Notes: a model not told the origin generated them from the letters alone. A DNA stretch of 64,000 nucleotides from Singulisphaera acidiphila DSM 18658 (GCF_000242455.2 NC_019892.1:3224001-3288000), one strand, 5' to 3'; shown: positions 26,488 through 36,439, counted from the first letter of the stretch. Made by a program: numbers and translations.

Positions 26488-28143
26488 GTGATCGAGCCTG
26501 CGCTAGCGTCGACGACCGAGACCGGACCGATTGAACCGCCGATCGCAGCCACAGATCAAGCTCAGGAAAACGTCACGAGACATCGCCAGCACTGGCCCTA
26601 TCTCGTCGTTTTCCTGGCAATGGTCTGGATCGCCGTCGTCCGCGTTCCGTTGATCCTCAACGCCCAAATTCACCTGGATAGCGACCTGGCCGTGGACGGC
26701 CTCACCCTGGGTGAGGCCGTGCAGGGTCACTGGCGCTGGCACTATCCGGCGACGCCTCACATCGGCATTCCGCCGGTCCTTTATTCCCTGCCCCAGGCTT
26801 TGATCTGGGGCGCCAACCCGTTCACGCTCGTGAGCGGGGGAACCGTCGCCTATATCGGCCTGGTCCTGGCGACCTTTGCGCTCACCCGGATCGCCTTCGG
26901 GCGGACGGCGGCAGTCTGGGGGCTCGTCCCCTTGACGTTTGCCTCGACCGGAGCCATCTGGCTCTCGGGCCGGATCACCGGGGGCCATCTCAGCGCGGTT
27001 TTGTGCCACGCCATCGCATTCCTGCTGCTCTACCTGGCCCTGACACGCAGCGGCCTGAAGTACGCGATCGCCCTCGGGGTTTGGTGCGGGTTCGGCGTCT
27101 ACGTCGATTCGATGTTCCTGCTCACCCTCTCCGGCCTCGTGCCCGCGGCCATCTGGGCGTGGTGGAGAATGGGCCGATCGCGGCGCGGACTGCTCGCGGC
27201 CTTGGTCTTCATTCCGGCCTTCCTGGTCGGCGTTGCGCCCCGCGAGATCGGTGCCCGGGTCGATCCCCACAATGCCTATCCGCAAGGCTTTCTCTCCTCG
27301 TTCGATACCGCGGTCTTGATCAATCATATTCGCCTGCTTGGACTGGACTGCTTGCCCAGGCTCATCACCGGGCACCGGCTTCCCGACCTCCAGTCCGACC
27401 CCTCTCCCTCAGAGCTCGGTGACCCCGGCCCCAACAACAGCCCGAGGGATACCAGCCCACTGGCGCTTGCGGTGACCGTCGTCGTCCTCGTCATGTTCCT
27501 GGCAGCGATCCGAGCACTGGCCGACCCGAGCTCGACCCGGGGGGATCACGCGGCCAACGCCATTCGCTGGGGCTTGCTCATCTCCGGAGCGGCGACGCTG
27601 TTCGCCTTTGTGATCTACCGAGAAATCTTCAATCCCGACAACTATCGATACCTGGTGGATATTCTGGTTCTCTGGTCCGTCGGATTTGGCCTGGCAATGC
27701 GCTCGCTCGTGCAGATGGGACGCGCGGGTCTGGCAATTGCCGTTCTCTGCGGCGCGACCATGGCCGGCCTCATGACGCTCGATACCGGCCGATGGTATCA
27801 TCAGTTCGGCTGGGTCAACTCGGTGGGGCAACCCAAGCGGGTCCCCCTCGACGACCCTGTGCTCGCCTGGTTGGACGCCCATCCCGACGTGGACTCGTTC
27901 CTCACCGGCTACTGGGACGCTTACAGGCTCACGTTCCTCAGCGACCGCCCGGTGCGCGGGATCCCGTATCCGGTCTATCCCAATCGGTTCCCGGAGTGGT
28001 CGCGTGCTTTACCGAAGGGCCATCCCCAGATCGTCATCGCCCGGCGCTTCCAGCGTGGGGGGGCATTTGTCGAACGTGCCTTCCAGAGTGGCGGTCAGTT
28101 TCTGGAGCGGAACAATCGGTTTTACATCATTTCTTGGCCTTGA
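26488..28143 (+). CDS. Multi-pass membrane protein, glycosyltransferase family 39-like
   Basis: A predicted 551-aa integral membrane protein with about ten helices (for example YLVVFLAMVWIAVV, GTVAYIGLVLATFAL, LCHAIAFLLLYLALT). After the first helix a periplasmic loop carries DSDLAVDGLTLG, the acidic pattern of the catalytic loop in GT39/PMT/ArnT-like enzymes that use polyprenyl-phosphate sugars. A soluble C-terminal part follows. It most likely transfers a sugar to an envelope component; the acceptor is unknown. A GTG at 26488, ten bases after GAAAGGG, is the preferred start. Its stop overlaps the next gene's TTG. Confidence 0.72.
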   Translation: MIEPALASTTETGPIEPPIAATDQAQENVTRHRQHWPYLVVFLAMVWIAVVRVPLILNAQIHLDSDLAVDGLTLGEAVQGHWRWHYPATPHIGIPPVLYSLPQALIWGANPFTLVSGGTVAYIGLVLATFALTRIAFGRTAAVWGLVPLTFASTGAIWLSGRITGGHLSAVLCHAIAFLLLYLALTRSGLKYAIALGVWCGFGVYVDSMFLLTLSGLVPAAIWAWWRMGRSRRGLLAALVFIPAFLVGVAPREIGARVDPHNAYPQGFLSSFDTAVLINHIRLLGLDCLPRLITGHRLPDLQSDPSPSELGDPGPNNSPRDTSPLALAVTVVVLVMFLAAIRALADPSSTRGDHAANAIRWGLLISGAATLFAFVIYREIFNPDNYRYLVDILVLWSVGFGLAMRSLVQMGRAGLAIAVLCGATMAGLMTLDTGRWYHQFGWVNSVGQPKRVPLDDPVLAWLDAHPDVDSFLTGYWDAYRLTFLSDRPVRGIPYPVYPNRFPEWSRALPKGHPQIVIARRFQRGGAFVERAFQSGGQFLERNNRFYIISWP

Positions 28144-30737
28144 AGACGAGACAAGACGTGACCCTGACGTCGGCGGATGACGTATCGACCTGGCATCCCG
28201 AACGACGGCCATGGGGCGTGGGTGACGTTGTCGCCCTCCTGGTCTGGACCACGGCGATCGCCGGCTTCTTCTGGGACGCCGTCAGCCTCCAGAAGGCCTT
28301 ATTTTTCTTCGACATCACCGAGATCAATTTCCCCTATCGCGACTTCTTCGCTCGCGAGCTGCGGGCCGGTCGATTCTCACGATGGTGTCCGGGCCTCTAC
28401 TGCGGATTCCCGCTCTATAGCGAAAGCCAGGCGGGCTACCTGCACCCCCTCAAGTATCTCCTCTATCCCTGGCTGCCCACCTGGCAAGCCTTTAACCTCG
28501 ATACCATCCTCTCGATCTGGCTGACCGGAATCGGCACCTACGGGTGGCTGAGACGCCACGTCGGCGCGGCGGGGGCCTTGGCCGGCGCGGGGGTCTTCGG
28601 GCTTGGAGGGTTCGTCTGGGCGCATCTCGTCCATACGAGCATGATCAACTCGCTCACGAGCGTCCCCTTTATCATGTGGGCGCTTGAGGCGGCCTGGGAA
28701 CGCGGGCGGGGGTGGCCGATCGTCCTCGGAGCCCTGGCTCTGGCCTGCCAGGTCTTCGCAGGACACATGCAGGACACGATCCTCACCTCTGAGTTGATCG
28801 CTCTCTACGGCTTATATCGCGCGGCGACGGAGCGGTCCCGACGGTCCCGGTTCGCCGCACTCGGCATGGCGGTGGGCCTGATCGCGCTCGCCGGGGCGAT
28901 CGCGTCGGTTCAAGGTCTCCCCTCGAAGGAACTTCACAGCCGGTCGCCGCGCTCCGGCGGCCTCACCTGGGAGGAACTGACTTACGGCTCGTGGCATCCC
29001 GAGCTCTTGCCCACCTTGATCCTCCGCGAGGCCTACGGCACCCTCTCCCGCGACACCGACTGGATGGACGGCTTCTACCCCTACCACGAGATGAACGCAT
29101 ATCTCGGCGCGATTGCGTTCGCCCTGGCCGTGGTCGGTGCCGCCGCTTATCGCGATCGCTGGGTGGCGTTCTGGGTCATCCTGGCCGGCCTGGGCGGCAT
29201 CCTGATGCTGGGCCGGTTCACGTTCCTCTTCGACTTCGCGCACCGGATCCCGATCATCGGCAGCGGGCGGATCCCGGTGCGCTACCATCTCTGGGTCTCG
29301 CTCGCCGTGGCGGCGCTGACGGCGGTCGGCGTGGACCGCCTTTCCAGGCCGGGAACCGTCCGCCTCCGCCCCGCGCTCCTGACCATCGGAATCCTGATTG
29401 CGGTCTCCATCCCGATCCTCGTCTACGCCTACACCCCGATCTGGTCCCAACCGACGCGTTGGCGGTATCCCTACCACCTTACGCGGTTCCGCTGGCTAGG
29501 GGAGCAGATTCGCTTCGGAGTCGTTCGAACGTCCTTGCTCATTTTCGCAGCATGGGCCGTGGCCGCCCTGGCGACGCGTGCCAAGTCTCCGGTGCTGAGG
29601 TCACGGCTCGTCGCGATCTTGCCGGCCTTGATCCTCGCCGACCTCCTCGGCGCCCACTTCTCCGACGTCCCCACGATTACGCCAAAGTACTGGACCGATC
29701 CCCCCGAGAGTGCGCGCCTGCTCAAGGCGGATCCCAATTTCATCCGCCTCTTCGGGATCGCCAAGCGGGCGTCGAACGAGCCCGGCTACGCGTCGGAGCC
29801 GGTCGATTTTCTCTCGGTCCGTGACACCCTCGACTGGAGCCTTCCCCCGGTCTGGGGCTTGGCGACCGCCCGTGGCGAAACACCCATGCTCCCGCGTCGC
29901 CTGCTCGAGTTCACCGACCATGTTCTCCCGGCCGACGGCCGATTCAACCTCCAGAGCGTCACCCATCTCGTCACCGCGATGCCAAACGTCGAGGGCTGGG
30001 GCAAGGGGACCCCGGCCGGTTCCGCCTTTATCTACCGCAACCCCACCGTCTTGCCGCGTGCGCGACTGATGGGGAGGCCGATTTATGTGGAGTCAGAGAC
30101 CGCCGCCATCTCCGCGCTCGACCAGTTCAAGCCCTTGCTTCGCGACCGGCTCGTGATCGAAGATCCGACGCACCCCCTCCCTGTGGATGCGCCGGTGTCG
30201 GGCACAGCGACGATCACCCGAGAGCTTCCCGAACGGATCGAGATCCAGACGGAGTCGAAAGGACCTGCTTTCCTGGTCCTCGCCGACACGTTCGACCCCG
30301 GTTGGTCGGCCACGATCGATGGCCGAGAGGCCCCGATTCGCCCTGCTTACGTGGCGTTCCGCGCCGTCTTCGTCCCCGCCGGTGCTCACACGGTTCTCTT
30401 TCGCTATCAGCCCGCAGGTTTCACGCTCGGCCTGACAATCACGGGCCTCGGCCTGCTCATGGGGATGGCTCTCCTCTTTTGGAGACTGCCCCTGACTCTC
30501 GAACCCGAGCACAGGACACTGGACTGGCCACGTGCCTGGCCGATCGCGGGACTGGTCGCGTTGGTGCTGATCGTGATTCTCTCGTCGTTCGAGCTCCAGG
30601 GGGCCAAACTTCCCGCCCCCCATCCTCGGTGGGCCCGAAGCTTCCATCGCTTCACCTGGGGGGCCGGGATCGAAGCGATCAACCCGCCACGTGGAAAGAA
30701 CGAAGCTCCCCAGCGGTTCGGAGCGCCTCAGCCCTGA
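28140..30737 (+). CDS. YfhO-family large membrane protein
   Basis: A predicted 865-aa integral membrane protein of the YfhO family: a hydrophobic half with about 12 helices, then a soluble domain (about 520-760) with LVLADTFDPGWSATIDG, the typical YfhO motif, and a last helix pair (TLGLTITGLGLLMGMALL). FFFDITEINFPYRDF near the start matches the family's conserved first loop. In other bacteria YfhO acts in glycosylation of lipoteichoic acid or other envelope polymers. The TTG at 28140 overlaps the preceding stop (TTGA), implying coupled translation with the GT39-like gene; a GTG at 28158 is an alternative. Confidence 0.8.
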   Translation: MKTRQDVTLTSADDVSTWHPERRPWGVGDVVALLVWTTAIAGFFWDAVSLQKALFFFDITEINFPYRDFFARELRAGRFSRWCPGLYCGFPLYSESQAGYLHPLKYLLYPWLPTWQAFNLDTILSIWLTGIGTYGWLRRHVGAAGALAGAGVFGLGGFVWAHLVHTSMINSLTSVPFIMWALEAAWERGRGWPIVLGALALACQVFAGHMQDTILTSELIALYGLYRAATERSRRSRFAALGMAVGLIALAGAIASVQGLPSKELHSRSPRSGGLTWEELTYGSWHPELLPTLILREAYGTLSRDTDWMDGFYPYHEMNAYLGAIAFALAVVGAAAYRDRWVAFWVILAGLGGILMLGRFTFLFDFAHRIPIIGSGRIPVRYHLWVSLAVAALTAVGVDRLSRPGTVRLRPALLTIGILIAVSIPILVYAYTPIWSQPTRWRYPYHLTRFRWLGEQIRFGVVRTSLLIFAAWAVAALATRAKSPVLRSRLVAILPALILADLLGAHFSDVPTITPKYWTDPPESARLLKADPNFIRLFGIAKRASNEPGYASEPVDFLSVRDTLDWSLPPVWGLATARGETPMLPRRLLEFTDHVLPADGRFNLQSVTHLVTAMPNVEGWGKGTPAGSAFIYRNPTVLPRARLMGRPIYVESETAAISALDQFKPLLRDRLVIEDPTHPLPVDAPVSGTATITRELPERIEIQTESKGPAFLVLADTFDPGWSATIDGREAPIRPAYVAFRAVFVPAGAHTVLFRYQPAGFTLGLTITGLGLLMGMALLFWRLPLTLEPEHRTLDWPRAWPIAGLVALVLIVILSSFELQGAKLPAPHPRWARSFHRFTWGAGIEAINPPRGKNEAPQRFGAPQP

Positions 30738-30925
30738 TCGTCCGAACAGACGTAACATTTTTCCTGAGGGAAGTTCCGTCGGCCCAACTTCAAGCCTGTG
30801 ATTCCATCGGGAACGTGGCTGGCTGAAGCCTTCCCGTCAGGCCTCGTTCTTACTGGTCCCCCGCCAAAACGACGTAGATCCTCCGAAATGGTGGGCCACT
30901 TTGTGATCCGATGGGGGAGGGGGGA

Positions 30926-30954
30926 TTGCATTCTGGGCGACGTTCGCCTAGATT
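30926..30954 (+). promoter_or_regulatory. Putative promoter of the rpsO-pnp operon
   Basis: TTGCAT (30926-30931) and TAGATT (30949-30954) are separated by 17 bp, about 70 bp upstream of rpsO. The 287-bp gap after the YfhO gene contains no other gene and no strong terminator. The boxes are only partly consensus. Confidence 0.4.
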
Positions 30955-31024
30955 ATGAACCTTCCAGCGTAGGAATATTCCAAGAACGGCCTTGATGACA
31001 AGGCCAGCGGTTTTGGGGCGTGCG

Positions 31025-31294
31025 ATGGCGATCACGAAGGAGAAGAAGACGGAGATTATCGGGTCGTTCAGCCGGGGTGAGGCCGACACGGGATCGCCCG
31101 AGGTGCAAATTGCCCTCCTGACGGCCCGGATCAACGATTTAACCGATCACTTCAAGAGTCATGCAAAGGACCATGCCAGCCGCCGTGGGCTGCTGATGAT
31201 GGTCTCAAAGCGTTCGAGCCTGCTCAAGTACCTGAGGCTCCACAATCGCAAGAGCTACCTTGAAGTCATCGGACGTTTGGGGATCCGCAAGTAA
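31025..31294 (+). CDS. rpsO: 30S ribosomal protein S15
   Basis: A predicted 89-aa S15, the standard length. It binds 16S rRNA at the h20/h21/h22 junction and is needed for platform assembly. Conserved segments: [39 protein letters not shown] and [11 protein letters not shown]. The ATG at 31025 (after GGGGCGTGCG) gives the canonical MAITKEKK start; an upstream frame from 30992 adds unrelated residues. It is followed at 237 bp by pnp, the classical gene order, and probably autoregulates through its leader, although I see no defined S15-binding structure there. Confidence 0.96.
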   Translation: MAITKEKKTEIIGSFSRGEADTGSPEVQIALLTARINDLTDHFKSHAKDHASRRGLLMMVSKRSSLLKYLRLHNRKSYLEVIGRLGIRK

Positions 31295-31445
31295 CCGGCC
31301 GTTGGTGACGACCTGCCTCGGCCGACCTTTCCTCTCGGCTCAGGGACCACCCTTTCCGGGCGCTCCCCTTCAGTCGGGCGCCTTGGATTGCCGTGGCCTC
31401 TTCCTCTCCCGGATCACCCGGGGCATTCCATCCGATTGAGGCTCC

Positions 31446-31476
31446 TGCGCCCGGTCCTGCAAGGGACCGGTGCGCA
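31446..31476 (+). promoter_or_regulatory. Strong 12-bp hairpin in the rpsO-pnp spacer
   Basis: TGCGCCCGGTCC (31446-31457) pairs with GGACCGGTGCGCA (31464-31476) leaving one bulged T and a 6-base loop. It lies 55 bases before the pnp start. In enteric bacteria a hairpin in this position is cleaved by RNase III and controls PNPase autoregulation; the parallel is inference. No T-run follows, so it is not an obvious terminator. Confidence 0.55.
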
Positions 31477-31531
31477 TGATCGCCCTCCCAATCCCCGACC
31501 GCTACAGAACGAACGTATGTAGGTGCAGTCC

Positions 31532-33799
31532 ATGTCAACCTCGTCTTTCGCAACGCGGAAGCCTGTCATCGTCGAACGTACGATCGGTGACAAACGGCTC
31601 ACTATTGAGACCGGCCGGCTCGCCAAGCAGGCCAGCGGTGCGGTTGTCGTCCGGGTCGGCGACACAATGACTCTCGTCGCGACCGTTGCCGGCCCTGGCC
31701 GCGAAGGTCTCGACTTCTTCCCGCTAACGGTCGATTATCGCGAAAAGGTCTACGCCGCGGGTAAATTCCCCGGTGGCTTCATCAAGCGTGAAGGCCGACC
31801 GACCACCAAAGAAATTCTCACCTCCCGACTGATCGATCGCCCGATCCGTCCGCTCTTCTCCGACTCCTACCGCGACGAGGTCCAGATTCAGGCGGGTCCG
31901 ATCTCGTCGGACCGCAAGAACGATGCTGACGTCCTCTCGATGATCGGCGCCTCGGCCTCGCTCGTCCTGGCCCGGCTCCCGTTCCTCGGCCCCATCGGCT
32001 CGGTCCGGCTCGCCCGGGTGGACGGGAAGCTGATCCCGTTGCCGAACGTCGACGAACTCGCGGAAAGCGACCTCGACCTGGTCGTCGCGAGCACCGAACA
32101 CCGGATCGTGATGATCGAAGGGTTCAGTGATGAACTGCCCGAGCCTGAGATGCTCGAGGCCATCATGACGGCCCACCGAATCAACCAGGATATCATCGCG
32201 CTCCAGCACGAGCTGGTGGCTGCGTGCGGACTGCCTCCGTTTGAGCCGCAGGTCGCCCCGGAAGATCCGCTCCGCCGAACGCTCTACGACCGATTCGGCC
32301 GGGAACTCCGTGACCTCAAGCAGATCCACGGCAAGGCCGACCGCAACAACGCCACGAAGGATCTGCTCAAGCGGATCACCACCGAGTTTTGCCCGGAAGA
32401 CAAGTCGGGCCACGTTACCCCCGCCCAGGTGAAGGGGGCATTCTCCGCCGTTGAGGAACGCGTCGTCCGCGAGCTGATCCTCGACGGCAAACGGCCTGAC
32501 GGTCGCGGTCCGCGCGATCTTCGACCGATCCATTGCGAGGTCGGCGTCCTCCCCCGAGCCCACGGCTCGGCCATCTTCCAGCGGGGCGAAACTCAGGCCC
32601 TGGTGACGACGGTGCTCGGAACGTCCGCCGACGAGCAGCGGGTCGACGGCATCATGGACGAGTTCAGCAAGAAGTTCATGCTGGACTACAACATGCCCTC
32701 CTTCGCGGTGGGTGAGGTCCGGCCGATTCGCGGCCCCGGCCGTCGTGAGATCGGTCACGGTGCCCTGGCCGAGCGTTCCGTCGCTCCGATCCTGCCCGGT
32801 TCCACCCGATTCCCGTACACAATCCGCGTCGTGTCCGACATCCTCGAATCCAACGGTTCGAGCTCGATGGCCTCGGTCTGCGGGGCAACCCTCAGCCTGA
32901 TGGACGCCGGCGTGCCGATCAGTGACCCGGTCGGTGGGATTTCGATCGGCCTGGTCGAAGACGAAGCCTCCGGCCGATTCGTCCTCCTCACCGACATCAT
33001 CGGTGACGAAGACCACTTCGGCGACATGGACTTCAAGGTCGCCGGCACCCAGCGCGGGGTCACCGGGATCCAGCTCGACCTCAAGAACGCGGGAATCACC
33101 GAGGAGATCGTCAAGGCGACCCTCGAGCAGGCCCACGAGGCCCGACTCGAGATTCTCCGAGCGATGCTCCGTTCGATCAAGCGACCGCGCGAAGAGATCT
33201 CGAACAACGCCCCTCGCCTGATCCAGATCCAGATCAATCCCGAGAAGATCGGCCTGATCATCGGCCCCGGAGGCAAGACGATCCGGCGCCTCCAGGACGA
33301 GACCGGCGCCAAGATCGACATCGAGGACAGCGGTATCGTCACCCTCTCCAGCAGCACGGCGGAAGGGGCGGAGGCCGCTCGCGACAAGATCCAGGCGATG
33401 ACCGAAGGGGTGCAAGTCGGTCGAATCTACGAAGGGCGCGTCACCTCGATCAAGGACTTCGGCGCATTCGTCGAAATCCTCCCCGGCAAAGACGGCCTGG
33501 TTCATATCAGCGAGCTGTCAGACGGCTACGTCAGCAGCGTGACTGACATCTGCCGAGTCGGCGACCCGATGCTGGTCAAGGCGATCTCGGTCGATGACCA
33601 GGATCGCGTCAAACTCTCGCGCAAGGCCGCACTGGCCGAACGCGGTGAGGTCGACGAATATGCCAAGGCCCATCCGGCCGGTGACCGGCCGCAGGGCGGT
33701 GGTGGGGGCGGGGACCGTGGTCCCGGTGGTCCTCCTCGACGCGACTTCGGCGGTAGCCGAGGTGGCCCGGGTGGTGATCGTGGGCCGCGCCGCGACTAA
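31532..33799 (+). CDS. pnp: Polynucleotide phosphorylase
   Basis: A predicted 755-aa phosphorolytic 3'-5' exoribonuclease that degrades RNA to nucleoside diphosphates in the cytoplasm. Two RNase PH-like domains are clear: about 20-230 (VDYREKVYAAGKFPGGF, SRLIDRPIRPLF) and about 320-545 (GRREIGHGALAERSV, MAS/GAT core). A linker helix bundle lies between, then KH (about 565-625, KIGLIIGPGGKTIR) and S1 (about 630-700, GRIYEGRVTSIKDFGAFVEI). The protein ends in a Gly/Arg-rich tail of about 35 residues with RGG-like groups. Start ATG 31532 (an in-frame GTG is at 31523). Directly followed by a terminator. Confidence 0.96.
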   Translation: MSTSSFATRKPVIVERTIGDKRLTIETGRLAKQASGAVVVRVGDTMTLVATVAGPGREGLDFFPLTVDYREKVYAAGKFPGGFIKREGRPTTKEILTSRLIDRPIRPLFSDSYRDEVQIQAGPISSDRKNDADVLSMIGASASLVLARLPFLGPIGSVRLARVDGKLIPLPNVDELAESDLDLVVASTEHRIVMIEGFSDELPEPEMLEAIMTAHRINQDIIALQHELVAACGLPPFEPQVAPEDPLRRTLYDRFGRELRDLKQIHGKADRNNATKDLLKRITTEFCPEDKSGHVTPAQVKGAFSAVEERVVRELILDGKRPDGRGPRDLRPIHCEVGVLPRAHGSAIFQRGETQALVTTVLGTSADEQRVDGIMDEFSKKFMLDYNMPSFAVGEVRPIRGPGRREIGHGALAERSVAPILPGSTRFPYTIRVVSDILESNGSSSMASVCGATLSLMDAGVPISDPVGGISIGLVEDEASGRFVLLTDIIGDEDHFGDMDFKVAGTQRGVTGIQLDLKNAGITEEIVKATLEQAHEARLEILRAMLRSIKRPREEISNNAPRLIQIQINPEKIGLIIGPGGKTIRRLQDETGAKIDIEDSGIVTLSSSTAEGAEAARDKIQAMTEGVQVGRIYEGRVTSIKDFGAFVEILPGKDGLVHISELSDGYVSSVTDICRVGDPMLVKAISVDDQDRVKLSRKAALAERGEVDEYAKAHPAGDRPQGGGGGGDRGPGGPPRRDFGGSRGGPGGDRGPRRD

Positions 33800-33828
33800 A
33801 CCGCACCCTTTTTTTTGATGGCAATAGT

Positions 33829-33866
33829 AGGACCGGCTCCTTCGTTTACGAGGAGCCGGTCCTTTT
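33829..33866 (+). terminator. Intrinsic terminator of pnp
   Basis: AGGACCGGCTCC (33829-33840) pairs with GGAGCCGGTCCT (33852-33863); pairing continues inside (TCG/CGA with one bulged T) to a TTTA loop. A TTTT run follows directly. It lies 30 bp after the pnp stop. Confidence 0.85.
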
Positions 33867-34114
33867 CCACCAAAGAGTCTGGTCGTCATAACCTCGACAA
33901 ACGCAGGGGTCCCTGGAGATTTACGACCGGGTTCCTTAACCATGTCGACGGAAAACGGCCCCTCCTGTGGTTTTGATTGTCTGCTGAGTGTCATGGGTTC
34001 CGGACGCGAAACCATGCGGGAACGCCGTATGGAACTTGTGACCCCCGGACTTCCCTCGGGATCGGGTTCAAATCGACCGACCTGAGATAGGCTCTTGGTA
34101 GCGGGCATCGCCCA
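33867..34114. other. Spacer before the two-component pair
   Basis: Together with the pnp terminator, the gap from pnp to the kinase is 315 bp. Beyond the terminator I see no hairpin, repeat or clear promoter boxes; it presumably carries the kinase promoter. Confidence 0.3.
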
Positions 34115-34915
34115 ATGGACGAGCACACCCTCAATCATCCGCCGGACAACGATCCGCAAGACTCGTTCGCGACCACCATCGCCAGCGAGGTCGACGAGCA
34201 CGAGATCAATCGTCGTCTCCGCGCTCAATATGCCGAGATCGCCGAGCTCGCCGGAGGGCTGGCACACGAGATCCGCAACCCGCTCTCCACGCTCTCGTTG
34301 AATCTCGATCTACTCGCCGAGGATTTCCAGAACCCGGAGACTCCGCGCGATCGCCGCGTGCTCCAGAAGATCGAGAGGCTCCGGCGTGAGAGCCAGAGAC
34401 TGCAAGACATTCTCGAGAACTTCCTGCGGTTCGCCCGCGTCCAGGAGCTGGATACCAAGCCGACCGACCTCAACGTGGTCGTGGATGACATGCGCGACTT
34501 TCTCGAACCCCAGGCCGCGACGAAGGGGATCTTGTTCCGCACTCAGTACACCCTCAATCTCCCCCTGGTGCCCCTCGATACCGAGCTGTTCAAGCAGGCG
34601 CTCTTGAACCTGATCCTCAACGCGGAACAGGCGATGCCGGACGGCGGCGAGCTCATGATGAGGACGCGGCGCGAAGGGCGCTGGAACATCCTGGACGTCA
34701 CGGACACAGGCGTCGGCATGAGCGAGGAGGTTCGCTCGCGCGTCTTCGAGGCGTTCTTCTCGACCAGGGCCAGTGGAAGTGGTCTCGGACTCCCCACGAC
34801 CCGTAAAATTGTCGAGGCACACGGCGGCAGCCTGCACGTGCAGAGCGTGCCCGGCAAGGGATCTCAGTTCACGGTTCGCTTGCCCAACGTCGCTCCGGAT
34901 CCCGAGCAGAGCTGA
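34115..34915 (+). CDS. Soluble sensor histidine kinase, NtrB-like
   Basis: A predicted 266-aa kinase without transmembrane segment. The HisKA box has His51 in LAHEIRNPLSTL, followed by a HATPase domain with N-box NLILNAEQAMPDGG, G1 DTGVGM, F-box AFFST and G2 GSGLGLPTTRKI. Only about 40 residues precede the H-box, so there is no sensor domain of its own; input probably comes from a partner protein. The next gene, 6 bp away, encodes an NtrC-type activator and should be its phosphorylation target. Confidence 0.9.
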   Translation: MDEHTLNHPPDNDPQDSFATTIASEVDEHEINRRLRAQYAEIAELAGGLAHEIRNPLSTLSLNLDLLAEDFQNPETPRDRRVLQKIERLRRESQRLQDILENFLRFARVQELDTKPTDLNVVVDDMRDFLEPQAATKGILFRTQYTLNLPLVPLDTELFKQALLNLILNAEQAMPDGGELMMRTRREGRWNILDVTDTGVGMSEEVRSRVFEAFFSTRASGSGLGLPTTRKIVEAHGGSLHVQSVPGKGSQFTVRLPNVAPDPEQS

Positions 34916-34921
34916 GGTCTG

Positions 34922-36292
34922 ATGGATCAGCAAATTCGCGTGCTTGTAGTCGATGACGACGAGCCCCACGCCGAAGCCGTGGCCGAGAGCCTCGAGCGCG
35001 TCGGCTACGAATGCGTCGTCGCCAACAGCGGGCGCGAAGGGCTCCGGCTCATCGAAGAGCAGACCTTCGACATCATCGTGACCGACCTCATCATGGACGG
35101 CGTCGGTGGGCTCGAGGTCCTCGGTAAAGCCAAGCGCGAGCTGCCCGACGCCGAGGTCGTCATCCTCACCGGCCACAGCACGATCAAAACCGCCGTCACC
35201 GCGATGCAGGCGGGGGCGACTACCTATCTGACCAAGCCGCTCGACATCAGCGAGCTGCGGACCGTGGCCGACAAGGTCTCGCAAACCCAGCGCCTCGCCC
35301 GATCGAACCTGGAGTTGCAGCGTCAGCTCAACGAACGGTTCGGCTTCGAGGGGGTGATCGGGAACTCCCCTTCGATGCACTCGGTGGTCGCCCGGCTCCG
35401 CCAGATTGCCCCCACCTCCGCCACCGTCTTGATTACGGGGGAGAGTGGCACCGGTAAGGAGCTTGTGGCCAAGGCGCTCCATAACAACAGCCCAAGGCGC
35501 TACAAGCCGTTCGTGCCTCTCAACTGTGCCGCCCTCAGCGATAACATCCTCGAAAGCGAGCTCTTCGGACACGTCCGAGGAGCGTTCACGGGTGCGGACC
35601 GCGAGCGTAAAGGATGGTTCGAGCACGCCAACGGGGGCACCTTGTTCCTTGACGAAGTCGGCGACATTCCGCTCTCGACCCAGGTCAAACTGCTCCGTGC
35701 CATCGAATCGGGAGAGATTGTCAAAGTCGGCACCAATGAACCTTTAAAAGTAAACGTTCGCCTGATCTCGGCGACCAACCGTGACCTGACCGAGGCGATC
35801 ACGACCGGTTCGTTTCGTCAGGACCTGTATCACCGCCTCAAGGTGGTCAGCGTGAAGCTCTCTCCGCTGCGCGAACGGCGCGAGGATATTCCGCTCTTGA
35901 TCGAGTTCTTCCTCAAGGAATTCACGACCTCCCACGGCAAGACAGTGACCTCAATCACCCCCGCCACGCGCAAGGCGCTAATGAGTCACCCATGGCCGGG
36001 TAACGTCCGCGAGTTAAAGAATACGATCGAGAGCATGGTCGTCATCGACTACGACGGAATCCTCGATATCGATGACCTGACCGAGGACATCCAGGCCTCG
36101 GCCACAACAGTCGGCGAAGCGTCCGCCAGCGGCCAGCTCAGCCTGGTCGGCCGCTCCCTCGAGCAAATCGAGAAGTATTACATTGCCGAGACGCTGAGGA
36201 TGACCAACGGAAATCGCGAGGATGCCGCGAAACTCCTCGGAATCGGCGAGCGGACCCTCTACCGCAAGCTCAAGGAATACGAGATCGGTTGA
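34922..36292 (+). CDS. Sigma-54-dependent response regulator, NtrC family
   Basis: A predicted 456-aa activator of sigma-54 RNA polymerase. Receiver domain at 1-120 with acidic pocket DDDE (11-14), phospho-acceptor Asp55 and Lys105. AAA+ domain at about 142-375 with Walker A GESGTGKE (173-180), the sigma-54 contact loop GAFTGA (220-225) and Walker [13 protein letters not shown]-terminal Fis-type helix-turn-helix at about 420-456 ([20 protein letters not shown]). It follows its presumed kinase by 6 bp. Targets are unknown; I saw no -24/-12 promoter clearly linked to it in the window. Confidence 0.93.
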   Translation: MDQQIRVLVVDDDEPHAEAVAESLERVGYECVVANSGREGLRLIEEQTFDIIVTDLIMDGVGGLEVLGKAKRELPDAEVVILTGHSTIKTAVTAMQAGATTYLTKPLDISELRTVADKVSQTQRLARSNLELQRQLNERFGFEGVIGNSPSMHSVVARLRQIAPTSATVLITGESGTGKELVAKALHNNSPRRYKPFVPLNCAALSDNILESELFGHVRGAFTGADRERKGWFEHANGGTLFLDEVGDIPLSTQVKLLRAIESGEIVKVGTNEPLKVNVRLISATNRDLTEAITTGSFRQDLYHRLKVVSVKLSPLRERREDIPLLIEFFLKEFTTSHGKTVTSITPATRKALMSHPWPGNVRELKNTIESMVVIDYDGILDIDDLTEDIQASATTVGEASASGQLSLVGRSLEQIEKYYIAETLRMTNGNREDAAKLLGIGERTLYRKLKEYEIG

Positions 36293-36410
36293 GGGGCCCT
36301 TCCTCTCCAACCCATGCTGATTTCATGGTGGGTATGGCCACCAACTCGGTTTTCCCCTCGCCGTCGCTCGAGCCCTTTCCACGGAACGCCCTCATCGGCT
36401 TCACTCGAAG

Positions 36411-36439
36411 TTTCTGCACGAAAGACCAGAGGTTATAAT
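36411..36439 (+). promoter_or_regulatory. Promoter of mutL
   Basis: A perfect -10 TATAAT (36434-36439) stands 31 bp before the mutL ATG. TTTCTG (36411-36416) at 17-bp spacing is a poor -35 match. A GAGGGAG ribosome-binding site follows at about 36457. Confidence 0.5.

Noticed and set aside
31724..33505. A 593-codon minus-strand frame opposite pnp
   Set aside because: Antisense of a conserved PNPase; Asp/Arg/Val-rich composition typical of shadow frames in GC-rich DNA.
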